Both the position numbers and the translations under genes were made by a program. Source: Acanthosoma haemorrhoidale (Eukaryota; Arthropoda; Insecta; Hemiptera; Acanthosomatidae). Taken from it: a DNA stretch of 64,000 nucleotides. The stretch spans positions 144,395,937-144,459,936 of the forward strand of contig OV884011.1 in NCBI GenBank assembly GCA_930367205.1. Direction: 5' to 3'. The first letter of the stretch is position 1. The number at the start of each line of letters is the position of its first letter. Positions 1 through 10,249 of this stretch are shown here, piece after piece. The notes under the pieces are model-generated. The model saw only the letters and a list, made by a program, of their open reading frames with translations, was not told the origin of the DNA and made no database searches.

Positions 1-84
1 CTACAATTGGGTAATGATATAAAAAGAATTATAATATATATTGTAGTTTATAACTTACTATAAATGTTAATCTTTTATATTTTA

Positions 85-400
85 TTATACCTGTAGAGAA
101 CACTTGGATATTAAATAATAAGCCGGGGGAGGTCTCGTCGACCTAGCCACTGCCCGCCGGGGAGTTCCAGAAAGTTGGCCTACTTCCAACGCTTGACTGG
201 TTGTACACCACATACTCAGTGTGTGTATCGCTATCCACGCAACTCTCGCAGAGCTAGCACCTGGGAACTCGCAGTAGTCAAGGGAGACCCACTTAGCCAT
301 CAGCGTGTTCTTGGCCGAGGGCACATACTTCCTTAGTGTTCTCCCTTTTGTGGTATTGTTCCACCTGGCATTCCAAGCCACGTTGGTCCAATCGATAAGA
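85..400 (-). pseudogene. possible LINE RNase H C-terminal remnant
   Basis: A 98-codon open frame (85-381), readable a little further upstream, contains W-N-A-R-W-N-N-T-T-K-G-R followed by a segment with a Pro. This resembles the Trp-x3-Trp-x4-Lys-Gly pattern at the C-terminal end of RNase H domains in Jockey/R1-type non-LTR retrotransposons. The stretch is clearly more GC-rich than its surroundings, as other element-derived patches in this window are. No catalytic acidic residues of RNase H are visible, so only the tail would be present. It could equally be a chance frame in a GC-rich patch. Confidence 0.3.
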
Positions 401-1069
401 TCGTCCTTCCACTTCCTAGATTCTTCAGTTTAGGACCAGGACGAGCTTAATATATCTAACTCAAGAAATAAAGAAACCGGGGTAGATTTAAAACACCTAT
501 AAGGTATTGTTAAAAATATCTCCATCTTTAGACATATGTAGTTGGAAGCTGGTTAGCTGCAGTTGGAATAATACCCCACTTCTTAATCAATAATATACAT
601 TGACTGCCCACAGTTCTCTTGGTACTTCAGACTGAGCGCTTTCGCGGGCATTTTCAATGCAATTTTGAGCAGGTTAACGTTCAATCAGATAACAGAGTCA
701 AGCTGGTTATGATTCCTGACTTTTTTGTTGATTTTTTCTAAGAGGGTGAGTCTGGTCAAGGTTCGCTCTGCCTTGTTAGGAAAAATAAATAGCTACTTTA
801 ATTAATACGTAGCAAATTTGATCTGAAGGAAGGTTAAGAAGTAACAGCCAAGCTCCTTAATGAAAAGTAAGACTCCTAATAACATCTGCCTAATACTCTA
901 GCATCCAGAAAATAATATCCTTTATACAACAATAAAAAAAAAAAGATTATTGTAAATAATTAGCTATATTAAGATCATATGATCTAAATCATCGGATAAT
1001 AACAAAAAAAGAAAAAATTTGTTTTTTTTTTAAATATTGACGTTATCTGGACGATAACAAAATTTTTTT
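401..1069. other. no gene seen
   Basis: AT-rich sequence with homopolymer A and T runs (about 931-945 and 1021-1065) just downstream of the integrase-like gene. I see no clear polyadenylation signal on the minus strand immediately after that gene's stop codon, and no other feature. Confidence 0.5.
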
Positions 1070-3388
1070 TTATGTGACGCAAGAAGCCATTTTCTCAGGT
1101 GACACACCGAACCAAGGAAGAGGTGTATACTTGCATTCGAAGAGAGCAGAGGTGATATCAGGAGCATCGAGTATCAGTGACTTCATGTGCTCCAAGCACT
1201 TGAACATATAGTGCCTGCCATTCAATAATGGGCTTTCCCTGTGATAGGAGATACCATAACTCTCCATGAACCGTGTAACAGCCTTGGTTTCGAAGGGCCA
1301 ATGATTAGGGGTATGGATCACCTGCGGTACCGATTTTTCACAGAAGAAATCTCTGAAAACTCTGATTAATCCCCGTGTACAACCAGAGCTTGAGCAAGAA
1401 CTCTGGTGCTTTATGTCTGGATAACACGTCTCAGCGTCTATAAACAGCACGAAATTCATCTGTTTAAATGTGATTAAATCCACTAAAACCTTCTTCCATG
1501 AAACGAAATGACAGATTTTCACATTCCTATTACAAAAATCTATGATCTTATCACTGATATTACTGCGTCTAACAATCGATCCACTACAACTAGTTTCCAT
1601 TGACGTGAAGTTTATCTGACGTTTCTTATCTATTTCTCTTCTTTGATCATCTGAAATCAGTTTACCGACTTTATTTTGTAGTGTCGGTATCCTTATGTTA
1701 TTGTAAGATCTTTTTAATAATTCCTTATATTTTTTAATTTCTTTGCCAATTTCCTTTTTTTTTTTCAAATATGGACTGTCATAATGTAAGAGCACATTGC
1801 ACTTTTGAAGAAATCTGATAAACCTAGAGGAAGCAAACGTATTTTGTTTCGTAGTATGTACTATAATCGATTTACCGTGTTTCTGCCAAGTTTGGCATAG
1901 AGAAACGATTAGTAATTTTACTTTTGAATCGCTTTTGTTTCTAATATGTAATGCAAATTCCGGAAACTTCGTCCTACAGTCAATAAACATAAAATAACAT
2001 ATGTTAGAGAAAGTCAAAATGTCTACGGCTATTACTTTCCAACTAAGTTCTTTTTGGGAAGTACGCCGACTATCATACTTCAACTGTAATATTTCTGTTG
2101 GTTTGGTCGATTTAATTAATGGATTGTCAAAAGTGGTAGTGAGCCTACAAACCATTGCATGAGCTGATGAGTGTCCTGAATACTTAAAGTTTTCAGTAAT
2201 GCACTGATTGCCCAATATCAAATTATCTCTTAACGATCTGTAGTTAAACAATCCTTCATTTTGTAACATGTATAAATATTTTCTGAACCGTGCAGAAAGT
2301 CTAAAACCAGTTTTATCATGTGCACAGAGTTCAATGCTAATCACATTTCTTGGTAATGGATACGTCTGTCCCACCTTCGGGATCAAGGTATTGGATTTAG
2401 AAATATTTAAGTCTTCAGCGAGCAATTCTTGGACAGAACAGGTGGCAACTTGTACACAACTAAGCTTTTCTGACAAGCAAAGTTCATCTTCTTTGCGAGG
2501 GCTGCTGCCGATTTTAGTTTCACTGATGCTAATCATGCCAGTATATACTTCCATCATTAGACCCTTTTCTGCACATTTGCCAGCATCACGTAAACAAGGT
2601 CCAACTCTGCTGTAATTTTCAAAAAGAGATTTACTGTTACATTCACTATTCGAAGTTGACAGAGAGCAGTTCAAATCGTCCCCAGATATATTGCTTGCCT
2701 GCACGTACTTGCTTTCCTTTACAAGTAAACTTTTTGCTATATTTTCCTTCAAAGTTGTCAACTCTTCGTGCCAAAACCTGGAATTATGGATCAATATTTT
2801 TACGGTTGCTGAAATATGAGCCAGTTTTTTGCATTTCACTACTTCTGATTCATTGTGTTGGACTATGCCATGATCGTTTATAAATTTGGTAAATTTATCT
2901 GACTTAAAGGGAAACTTGTCTGAAGTGATTATTTCTACAGGAACCCGGTACTCCCTAAATAAGTCTCGAAACGCTACCTTCATTCGCTTCCACAAAGACC
3001 TTGAACCGAGTTCAAACACTTCTGGGAAATAGGTTTGCCGATCAACGAACATGATATAAGTCATGGAACCCTTACTGGTCAAATCAACGAATACAGAGCA
3101 CCATGCGCCATTGTTAGTAACCGCCAATTCAGTAGATATATGATACACGGTCACTTCTCCGCCTTTCTTCGGTACACTTATATCACTTTCTTCATCACAC
3201 TGAGTTTTCCTAGTGATAAAATATTTTTTCAAACAATTTAATTCTGAATACCTTCGTTTTAGCGAAGAGCGTCTTTTTCCATTATTTTTCTGGTGTGTTT
3301 GCCGTCTGGAATCCTTTCTCTTGCATCGATTCATTAGCATATCGATGCTGTTCCAACACTGTCTAATAAGTTCCGAAAAGATATCCAT
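1070..3388 (-). CDS. Protein with three tandem degenerate integrase-like domains
   Basis: This is an uninterrupted 772-codon frame in a region where other frames break quickly. It holds three related units, each with a Trp, then hydrophobic-V-D-L/I, about ten residues, then hydrophobic-F-I/V-D and an aromatic-Pro-acidic/Glu motif. Unit A spans about residues 96-200 (W96, D102, D116), unit B about 450-560 (W450, D456, D470) and unit C about 631-740 (W631, D637, D651). The layout matches the RNase H fold of retroelement integrases (DDE core). The first catalytic Asp is kept in all three. The second survives only in A (D157 in I-T-S-D) and is Thr in B and Pro in C. The final Glu is not recognisable in A or C, and only E546 or E550 could fill it in B. 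No protease, RT or RNase H is present, and an acidic/Ser-rich linker separates A from B. The N-terminus is Lys/Arg-rich. The start is the first ATG of the frame; upstream exons are possible. Likely a domesticated, non-catalytic integrase derivative (inference); the function is unknown. Confidence 0.72.
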   Translation of the reverse strand: MDIFSELIRQCWNSIDMLMNRCKRKDSRRQTHQKNNGKRRSSLKRRYSELNCLKKYFITRKTQCDEESDISVPKKGGEVTVYHISTELAVTNNGAWCSVFVDLTSKGSMTYIMFVDRQTYFPEVFELGSRSLWKRMKVAFRDLFREYRVPVEIITSDKFPFKSDKFTKFINDHGIVQHNESEVVKCKKLAHISATVKILIHNSRFWHEELTTLKENIAKSLLVKESKYVQASNISGDDLNCSLSTSNSECNSKSLFENYSRVGPCLRDAGKCAEKGLMMEVYTGMISISETKIGSSPRKEDELCLSEKLSCVQVATCSVQELLAEDLNISKSNTLIPKVGQTYPLPRNVISIELCAHDKTGFRLSARFRKYLYMLQNEGLFNYRSLRDNLILGNQCITENFKYSGHSSAHAMVCRLTTTFDNPLIKSTKPTEILQLKYDSRRTSQKELSWKVIAVDILTFSNICYFMFIDCRTKFPEFALHIRNKSDSKVKLLIVSLCQTWQKHGKSIIVHTTKQNTFASSRFIRFLQKCNVLLHYDSPYLKKKKEIGKEIKKYKELLKRSYNNIRIPTLQNKVGKLISDDQRREIDKKRQINFTSMETSCSGSIVRRSNISDKIIDFCNRNVKICHFVSWKKVLVDLITFKQMNFVLFIDAETCYPDIKHQSSCSSSGCTRGLIRVFRDFFCEKSVPQVIHTPNHWPFETKAVTRFMESYGISYHRESPLLNGRHYMFKCLEHMKSLILDAPDITSALFECKYTPLPWFGVSPEKMASCVT

Positions 3389-4121
3389 TTAATATTATGA
3401 TTTCTTCAGCTCAATTCATATAATAATGCAAAATTGTATATGATACAGACAATTTTAATTTTAGCAAAACTAATAAACCTAAATGTAAAATATTATAATT
3501 TCCATTCCCAACATATGGTATGTATTAAGCAAACGTTTAATTTATCAATTAATTGTTTTCATGTTCTATATAATTAGCGACAAATATACACCAGGAATAG
3601 CACTACCCAGAACACTAAAGATTAACGTTCTAACTAACTGTAGCACGAGATATATAATTATTGAGATTTATTTGGGCATACGAAGCATAGGATGATGAAA
3701 CAGCCACAATATAACCAAGACTGTTTATTTCCGTGAAACCAGAAGAACTTTTTCGTAAGCACTCCAAACGCTGCGCTAATTTATATAATGAACAGATATT
3801 GCTAGACACCATGGTTTTTACATTTCCATAAATAGTGCAATGCAGCCCTTGTTTTTACCAGCCATGTGGCAGGAGCCCCATTAGAGCAAACGCTGTCTAT
3901 TTTTTTCCTTCAAAAAAGATGTTTAGCTCTTTAAGCTCCTTCTCCTGTAATCGTTGTTGTAGGTCTAGAAGTTCAGATTCAACTTGTTAGATTCTCTGTT
4001 GGTCAAAGATTTTCGTTGACCTTACGAACGAAAACACACAGCTAAGTAGATAATTTGTTGTCGCAACTTTAGTCCAAAACAACAGAAAAATATTTTGAAT
4101 TCAAAAGCTTAAAAATTACCT
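3389..4121. other. no confident gene
   Basis: AT-rich. A 60-codon minus frame at 3630-3812 has no recognisable motif. The part above 3840 may be further decayed sequence of the hAT-type relic next to it, because a minus-strand frame near 3900-3960 is rich in Gln, Leu, Lys and Glu, but I cannot align it to anything. Confidence 0.4.
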
Positions 4122-4336
4122 GTGAGACATCTTCTGCCATCTCGTCTATCCGTCGCCTTACTGTATATTGAGAGAGGGCTTTTTCATCCACTAGTAGATA
4201 GTATAGTAGAAATATTGGATCGTTTGATTTGTCGTCTGATTTGCAAAGATTTTTAAGCTATGCTTGATAACTTGCTCTCCATCTCCGCTTGGTTTCATTT
4301 GTTTTGCCAATAGCAAAGAGATTTCATAGGAAGCCA
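4122..4336 (-). pseudogene. hAT-type (ZBED5/SCAND3-like) transposase relic
   Basis: Reading the minus strand, one stretch starting near 4334 gives A-S-Y-E-I-S-L-L-L-A-K-Q-M-K-P with G-E-Q-V-I-K shortly after. A second (about 4179-4122) gives A-L-S-Q-Y-T-V-R-R-R-I-D-E-M-A-E-D-V. These two blocks, in this order and spacing, are the conserved 'ASY..a..iAk..kp...gE' and 'LS..TV.rRI.eM..Dv' blocks of the hAT-derived ZBED5/SCAND3/FAM200 family. Stops and frameshifts lie between and beyond them, so it is a dead fragment. No BED finger, catalytic core or terminal repeats were found. The motif match is from memory of the family, not a search. Confidence 0.6.
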
Positions 4337-5325
4337 CCACCGTTCAAGAAAGCTCATTCCTTTTTTTTAATATTAATTTCTGCACACTTATCGATTATTT
4401 TCTTTATTTTTTTCAAGAAACCCCACATATGAACCATACACTGAGCCTGTCGGATACTTGGAATCAAAATCAGAGTGACTCTTCATGAAGTCGTGCTATT
4501 GTTTAGGCACTGAAGCATTTCAATTACAGACCAAACGCACTAGTTTACAACGCATGAATTCGCAAACAGAAACATTCTTATCAATCGCTGTTGTTCAAAA
4601 CTTTCGTTTCAATTTCTTTTTCGTATTCCTCCTTGCACACTTCACTTTTTAAAGGAGAACAGCTGAATAATTTGGTCAAAAAAGGGCGAACAGGGCAGCT
4701 GAAATTATAAGTAAAAATTTTGGATATACACGTGCCAGTTGATCTTCACAAAATATCAGAGAACGCGCTTCCTTTGTCTTTTGCCGCCTGCATATGTGCA
4801 GATGACAGCCGGTAGGCTGTAACCATTATTAAATAATAGCTGTTAAACAATAATAAACAATAACTGTTATTGGTTGAGTTTTTGGCAGATTCGCTTGGGT
4901 CCTGGTCTGGAACTGGCCACCTGACCGTAGCCGTTTCCCTGGAAACCTTTAATAGCTTCAGTCGAAAATTACCTGGACTGGTGCGGTTCTCTAGGAGGCA
5001 GTAAAGGGACGTTTCAAGTTATAACAGGAACGACTTCCAGCTCCTTTAGTTTCATTCCAACCGACTGCAAGAGCCTATCCACAAATCGGTACTATAGCAG
5101 GGGTTCGGTTTGTTTTGTATTCAACAATCATTTCCGTTTTATCTCTGTATAATTAATATTGTTGCCCAATTTGTATAATATTTTCAGAATATAGATCTTA
5201 GATATAGTATTTATGTGTCTACATTATATCTATTTTTTTACTGTATTATGTAGGAACTGGTACATTGTTCAAGATAAATTATATACTGTTGTAAAAAAAA
5301 ATATATATACATTTTTTTTGACTTT
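4337..5325. other. decayed sequence, no intact gene
   Basis: The 4,340-4,700 part may be further 5' sequence of the hAT relic read on the minus strand, too broken to assign. The rest, to the LINE at 5326, is AT-rich and featureless apart from A/T runs near 5293-5320. Confidence 0.4.
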
Positions 5326-5859
5326 TTGGTCTCGTATGTCGTAGAACTAAACAGACGCTTTGGACAACTGTACAGACTACTTCAAAGGACACCCCATCTC
5401 TCAATAGAAAATAAACTACTAATCTACAAAGTTATACTTAAACCAATCTGGACATACGGAATAGAGCTATGGGGGACAGCAAAAAAGTCGAACATCAAGC
5501 GTATCCAATCCTTTCAATATAAAGTCCTGAGAACAATAGTAAATGCCCCTTATTATGTCAGCAACAAAACCCTTCATAACGATCTTAATATACCCTACAT
5601 TCTAGAACTCATCCCTTCCAAGTTTATGAAATTCCACAGCAGCCTTTCCAACCACCCTAATCCTGTAGCACAGTCATTGCACTGCGCCACTCATCCCTAT
5701 AATCCTCCTCGGAGACTGAAACGGCAGTGGCCTCGTGACCTGCTACAAGCGCGTGACAGTGGGAGTCCTGGCAACGGCCAGTTTCTCCAATCATGTCCTG
5801 AGCGTATGTGGTCTTGGTCTCGCGCTCTTGGTCAGCCTCCACTGGCTAGCATCCGGTGA
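5326..5859 (+). pseudogene. Reverse transcriptase C-terminal fragment (Jockey-like LINE)
   Basis: The 177-codon frame includes L-N-R-R-F-G-Q-L-Y-R-L-L, then I-Y-K-V-I-L-K-P-I-W-T-Y-G-I-E-L-W-G, then V-L-R-T-I-V-N-A-P-Y-Y-V and N-P-P-R-R-L-K-R-Q-W-P-R-D-L. This is the post-catalytic 'thumb' and C-terminal region characteristic of Jockey-clade RTs in insects. The catalytic palm with its Tyr-x-Asp-Asp is missing because the copy is 5'-truncated. After residue about 138 the frame no longer looks like RT and runs into what other copies show to be 3' UTR, so the natural stop or a frameshift lies near 5730-5745. It cannot encode an active enzyme. Confidence 0.85.
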
Positions 5860-6066
5860 CGCGGCTGACGGAGGAGCGTGGGGGACTTCCCAAGACTCCG
5901 CTTTCTCTTTGCATGTGGATTTGGGAGGTCTCTGGGCTGTCTGTAAATATTGTGTGAATGAGCGAGTGAATGATGAACTGTAAATATGGTATGAATGAGA
6001 GCATTTATCTTATTACTTATTGCCTTATAAAAGGCAGATTGTAATTATAGCACAATAAAGGAGTAT
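5326..6066 (+). mobile_element. Jockey-clade LINE, 5'-truncated copy 1 (RT C-terminus plus 3' UTR)
   Basis: The element begins abruptly in the C-terminal third of a reverse transcriptase and runs through its 3' untranslated region to an AATAAA at 6054-6059. Its 3' portion, starting at about 5688, recurs in this window at 12544-12935 (plus), 14883-15094 (minus) and, as an internal scrap, at 10189-10249. Truncation from the 5' side is the usual outcome of target-primed reverse transcription. No clear target-site duplication or long poly(A) tail is visible at this copy. Confidence 0.85.
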
Positions 6067-8935
6067 ATCACATTTTTTTGAAAGAAAATAATACAGGCTC
6101 TCCTATTGTTATAAAATAAATAATACTTCGATATATTTATACTCGAGCCCAAACAGCTAATAAGATCTAGAGGTTTGACAGCAAAAAATCACGTTGTTCA
6201 ATATAAGTCCATAAAAATATCATAATTATATTATCTGCAATTAATAATAATCGATTAATAATTGATCAAGTTTGTGTTTTCGTTAAATACTTTAAAATAT
6301 CAAACTAATTCTACATATAATTTTTTTGAGAAATACTAGGTAAAGATTTTAAAAAAAGTGTTTTAAACTATAAAAATAATGGTAAGGCAACTGATCCAAC
6401 GGTCCATTCATTTTTTTTGACTATAAACATTGATTTGTCTGGGAACTCTTCTTTTACTTCTACGCCACCAAGAGCTTCAAAGAGATGAAAGTTAATTATT
6501 TTCCAGCATGGAATTCCTTGTCATGCAAATTACCATCCTGTCATACCTCAGTTCCATGAATGAATTTAAATAGTAGCTACGCCATTAAGTATAGTCATTA
6601 TGTCATGCGAGGAGATCATTAATGAACCACAGTCTATCCTGACAGTTCAATTAGACTGGAGCCTCTCGCCAACTGGAGCGTTGACTTTTTTCAGTACAGC
6701 TCATTGTTGGACCCGAAGGCCTTTTTTACCTTCAGGCGTTTTTCAGGGCATCATTATTCTAGGCATTTATTTGTACGATAAGATGTTTTTTTCCTTATGA
6801 AAGGAAGCGGGGTCCCACAAACTGAACAAATATAATGTTCATATTTGCTCTTTTGTGCAATGTCAAACCCGTACATTTACAATATCTCTGAACATTTATT
6901 GTCTAACTTTGAGGTAAGCCGTTCTTAAGATATAGTTAGCATATTAATTTAAACAGAGGCCTGGATTCGATGGATTCCTCTCTTTTTCCTACGATAGACG
7001 GGTCTGGTGGTCGGGGTCCCCTCAGCCTTAAGAAGAAAAATTAGTATTTACTTGAATTAAGGATCGCAAGTTGCAATATTGTGGATTTATTTCTCTCCTG
7101 GATGGAAGAGAATTTTCATCGTAGTGGGCCCCATGATTAGGTTCAGGAGGGCAGTAACCAAACAAAGAGGATTACCGCAAAAATTCTAGAAAATAGCGCC
7201 TATTGCAGAATAATATAATGACGGGGTAGTATTTATTATGTAGCTACATATAAAAGAAATCATGAATACTCAAATTAGCTTTCCCGCCCGAATGAAAAAC
7301 CGGAATATCAGCGATCGTGTTGAAGTACAATTTCCTTGGACTCTGTTAGTACGAACTCATCGCCCCACCATTTGTTTCCTTATTCAACATGAAAATGGAT
7401 TTCATTTACGCCGCGCCCTAACCCCGGACCTACGCCCTATTTCCCTTAGAAGGGCTGTTTTATACACCTTTCCCGTACATGCAACATCATTTAGGATTCC
7501 CTTTCTGGTTGCATGCATATCCATCCCATATACATACCCAAAAAAACGTACTATTGTGTAATCGATTGTTTCCTCCCCAGCGAGTAAGTGTTTTATTTAA
7601 TCGTGGCTCGTTGATATTTTAGGACTTCGATTATCACCATCAAATACTTCGATTTTTATTTATTTATATTGGATAAATATTACCCTAATGGTGTCGATTC
7701 ACCCTTGGATATACTTTTTAATTACAACTATAGCGTAAAATTACTAACTCATTCATATACCTCATTTTAATATTTAAAATTAATATGAAATGTTATAAAC
7801 CTTATTGTACGCCTTTGACATGGCTAAATAATGCAGTCACTATAAAATAAATAGAACTGTTCTACATATGTTTATGAAAGTCGCAATTAGCAAAGTTTAG
7901 AAGAAACTTTGAAAGTATGTTTTTCAATACACAATGATACCATCACAATATGATGGTTTCTTATAAATAAAAATGGGATTGTTTTATGCGGTATGAACAG
8001 CCCTTTCCTAAGGAGTAATGCTTGTTATTTGGGAACAGAAGTAGGTATCATAGTTTAGGAGTTCATTGTTATTTAAAGGAAAGGTCCTCCGTCGAATTGA
8101 TAGCAAGTAGGTGGATAAGGGTGGCAGTGATACACACTCTTAAATCAGCTAAATGTAAATATCTTAAAGCTGTACTGGCTAAAATGAGTGGGGCATGTGG
8201 GGTGAGGATGAAAGGAGAGATTCTGAAAAAAGTACTCACGGGAACCCTGCATGAAACAAGACCGGTACAAAGGCTCAGTGAGGAGGGAAGGATACTCATT
8301 ATGGCAAAAGGTTTTCTTGACGTTGGAAAGGTCACTGTAGGATGACAACAGAACCTAAGTCGACGATAATAATAATTATTTTTGATAGGGATACTGGGTT
8401 TTATGATTGAGGAATAATACTGCATCATTATATACGTTTGATCCGTTTATTACTTTTAATAAAAGAAAGCATTTTACAACTGCACAATGAGATAGACTCT
8501 GTCCCTCTGTAATAGTTTCAAGTACTTTCTAACAACCGAAATTCTTTAAACTTGGCATTGCAAATTTTAGGGTAAAAAACAATTCAAGCTCTTATTTCAG
8601 CCAGGTCATGACCTGTGATCCTAAAAACTATTTTTTTTCTCACTTTTATACATTATGCAATTTTGGTTTCAATCGACTTTAAGATGTCATGTCCAGTCTG
8701 TACTTTACTATTTCACTAAAATAATATTTACTGACAAATTTTGAGCATTACATTGTGTCTGTTTACTATGACTTTGTGACCTGAGATCAATTCAAGACCC
8801 GTTACCATGCCCAAAACCTGGTCACCAATGCGAGGGTTCCATCCCTGGGAATCGAGAGCTGCTTCTTTTCAATACTCGAGACTAAATAATCATCCATCTG
8901 GGACAGTTGCATGTTGCAATTATCAACTGTCATTA
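6067..8935. other. no recognisable gene
   Basis: About 2.9 kb of AT-rich DNA. Open frames at 7262-7561 (99 codons) and 8022-8345 (107 codons) were read and show no domain, signal peptide or familiar motif. A GGTTCCATCCC sequence near 8830 resembles a tRNA B-box but has no convincing A-box upstream. Confidence 0.4.
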
Positions 8936-9350
8936 AGACGGCTGCTTTGAAGCCGCCCGCAGTAGCGGCGACATCGCGTGGGCTCGCGCCAAGGCGTTAT
9001 TAATGGCCCTGTGATTGAAACGGCCCTTTTGTGGGAGGTCCTGAAGGAGTATCAATCATATCCCGTTCTTCGTATGCATGGGGCTCTTCAGCCACGGCGG
9101 CAAGAAGAAAAAAATAATTATTGCCAAGGACCAGGGAGGGTGAAACAGACGTGCCTAAAATCCGATCAAAGGAAAGAGCTCTTTATTTTTTTGAATGTTG
9201 ACAATGGGGCCGTCACGCGACGGACAGCCGTCAAAGCCGTCGATTAATTCTATTCCGGAGTGGCCCGCTCTCCCGTCTGATGTCGCCCGCAGCTGAAATA
9301 TACTTGGGACCGCTTATCCGCCCAACCTGTCGCTTCCCTAGTTATGGATC
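8936..9350. other. GC-rich island of unknown nature
   Basis: This ~400-base block is distinctly richer in G, C and CpG than the several kilobases on either side. An 89-codon frame (8978-9247) has no recognisable motif and the other frames are closed. It does not match any repeat found elsewhere in this window. Short segments near its two edges (AGCGGCGACAT at about 8964 and ATGTCGCCCGCAG at about 9280) are partly inverted copies. It could be a conserved regulatory element, a promoter/CpG patch or a decayed element from a GC-rich family. Confidence 0.35.
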
Positions 9351-10188
9351 ACAGCATCGCTTTAATCATTTGTTATACATTTATTCTCTTCAATAAAAAA
9401 TACTGAGCGTCCTGTGAATGCTCCAGTTTAAAAGATTTAAAAAAAAATTAATCTTCATCAGTAAAGTCCGCTTTACATTAAGATCCAAGTACGCTAAGGT
9501 CATAGACATAAGTCATTTGATTTTAGTTTCCCACCCGTTCACGACTAATGCCGTTCTATAAAATAACTATAATTAACATCGTACTGATTTTAGATTAAGA
9601 GGATAAAGTTAGATCAATATCAGGAAAACGACAGTTCTAAATAATTAGTATAGAATAATAAAATTGTTCCACTTTGATTGCTATCTTAGTTCATCGTAGT
9701 TTTGTGGGATGAATCCCAATATTTTTTTGGGTAAAATTATACAATTCACTGAAACCCTGAACAAGTTCTATGGGACTTTGTCGTAAATGTTTATTGTACT
9801 TGACGGCTGAACGTTCACACTAGCAGTTAGGTCAATTCAAGTCAGGAACGCTCTGGTCTTTGGCCATTGTTGTTTGGTTGTGGCTCGATTATCAGGTCGA
9901 CCTGCCTTGACCTAACTTGATCGAACTGTAGAATGAGAATGCTATTATTACGTGTACAGGGGTTTTGAGCATTGCCTTGACTTTTCTTGATCTGAACTGA
10001 CTTGACTGCTAATGGAAATTGGTCTTATCAAAGCTCACTTTTCATCCTTTATGTTAAGTGACCGTATTTTGGCTGGGGCAAAATTTCATTCCACCGTCGC
10101 ACTACTGCGTTCTTTGCTTTTTCCAATAGGCTGGTTTAGAAATTTAGAAATTCCTGAACGTCTGTAGCTTTTGCGTTCTATCTTGCTT
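9351..10188. other. no feature seen
   Basis: AT-rich, no frame of note and no repeat recognised on either strand. Confidence 0.4.
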
Positions 10189-10249
10189 CGTATCCGGTGA
10201 AGAGGCTGATGGAGGAGCGTGAGGGACTTCCTAAGGCACCGCTTCCTCA
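10189..10249 (+). mobile_element. Jockey-like LINE 3' UTR scrap, copy 2
   Basis: About 60 bases beginning GTATCCGGTGA and including GGAGGAGCGTG and GGGACTTCC match the same part of copies 1, 3 and 4. Both the upstream RT part and the downstream 3' terminus are absent, so this is an internal fragment left by deletion rather than a simple 5' truncation. Confidence 0.7.

Noticed and set aside
7262..7561. 99-codon frame in a slightly GC-richer patch
   Set aside because: No motif, no splice context, no homologous copy in the window.
8022..8428. Overlapping plus and minus frames over 100 codons
   Set aside because: Opposite-strand frames of similar length over the same bases with no recognisable domain; probably chance.
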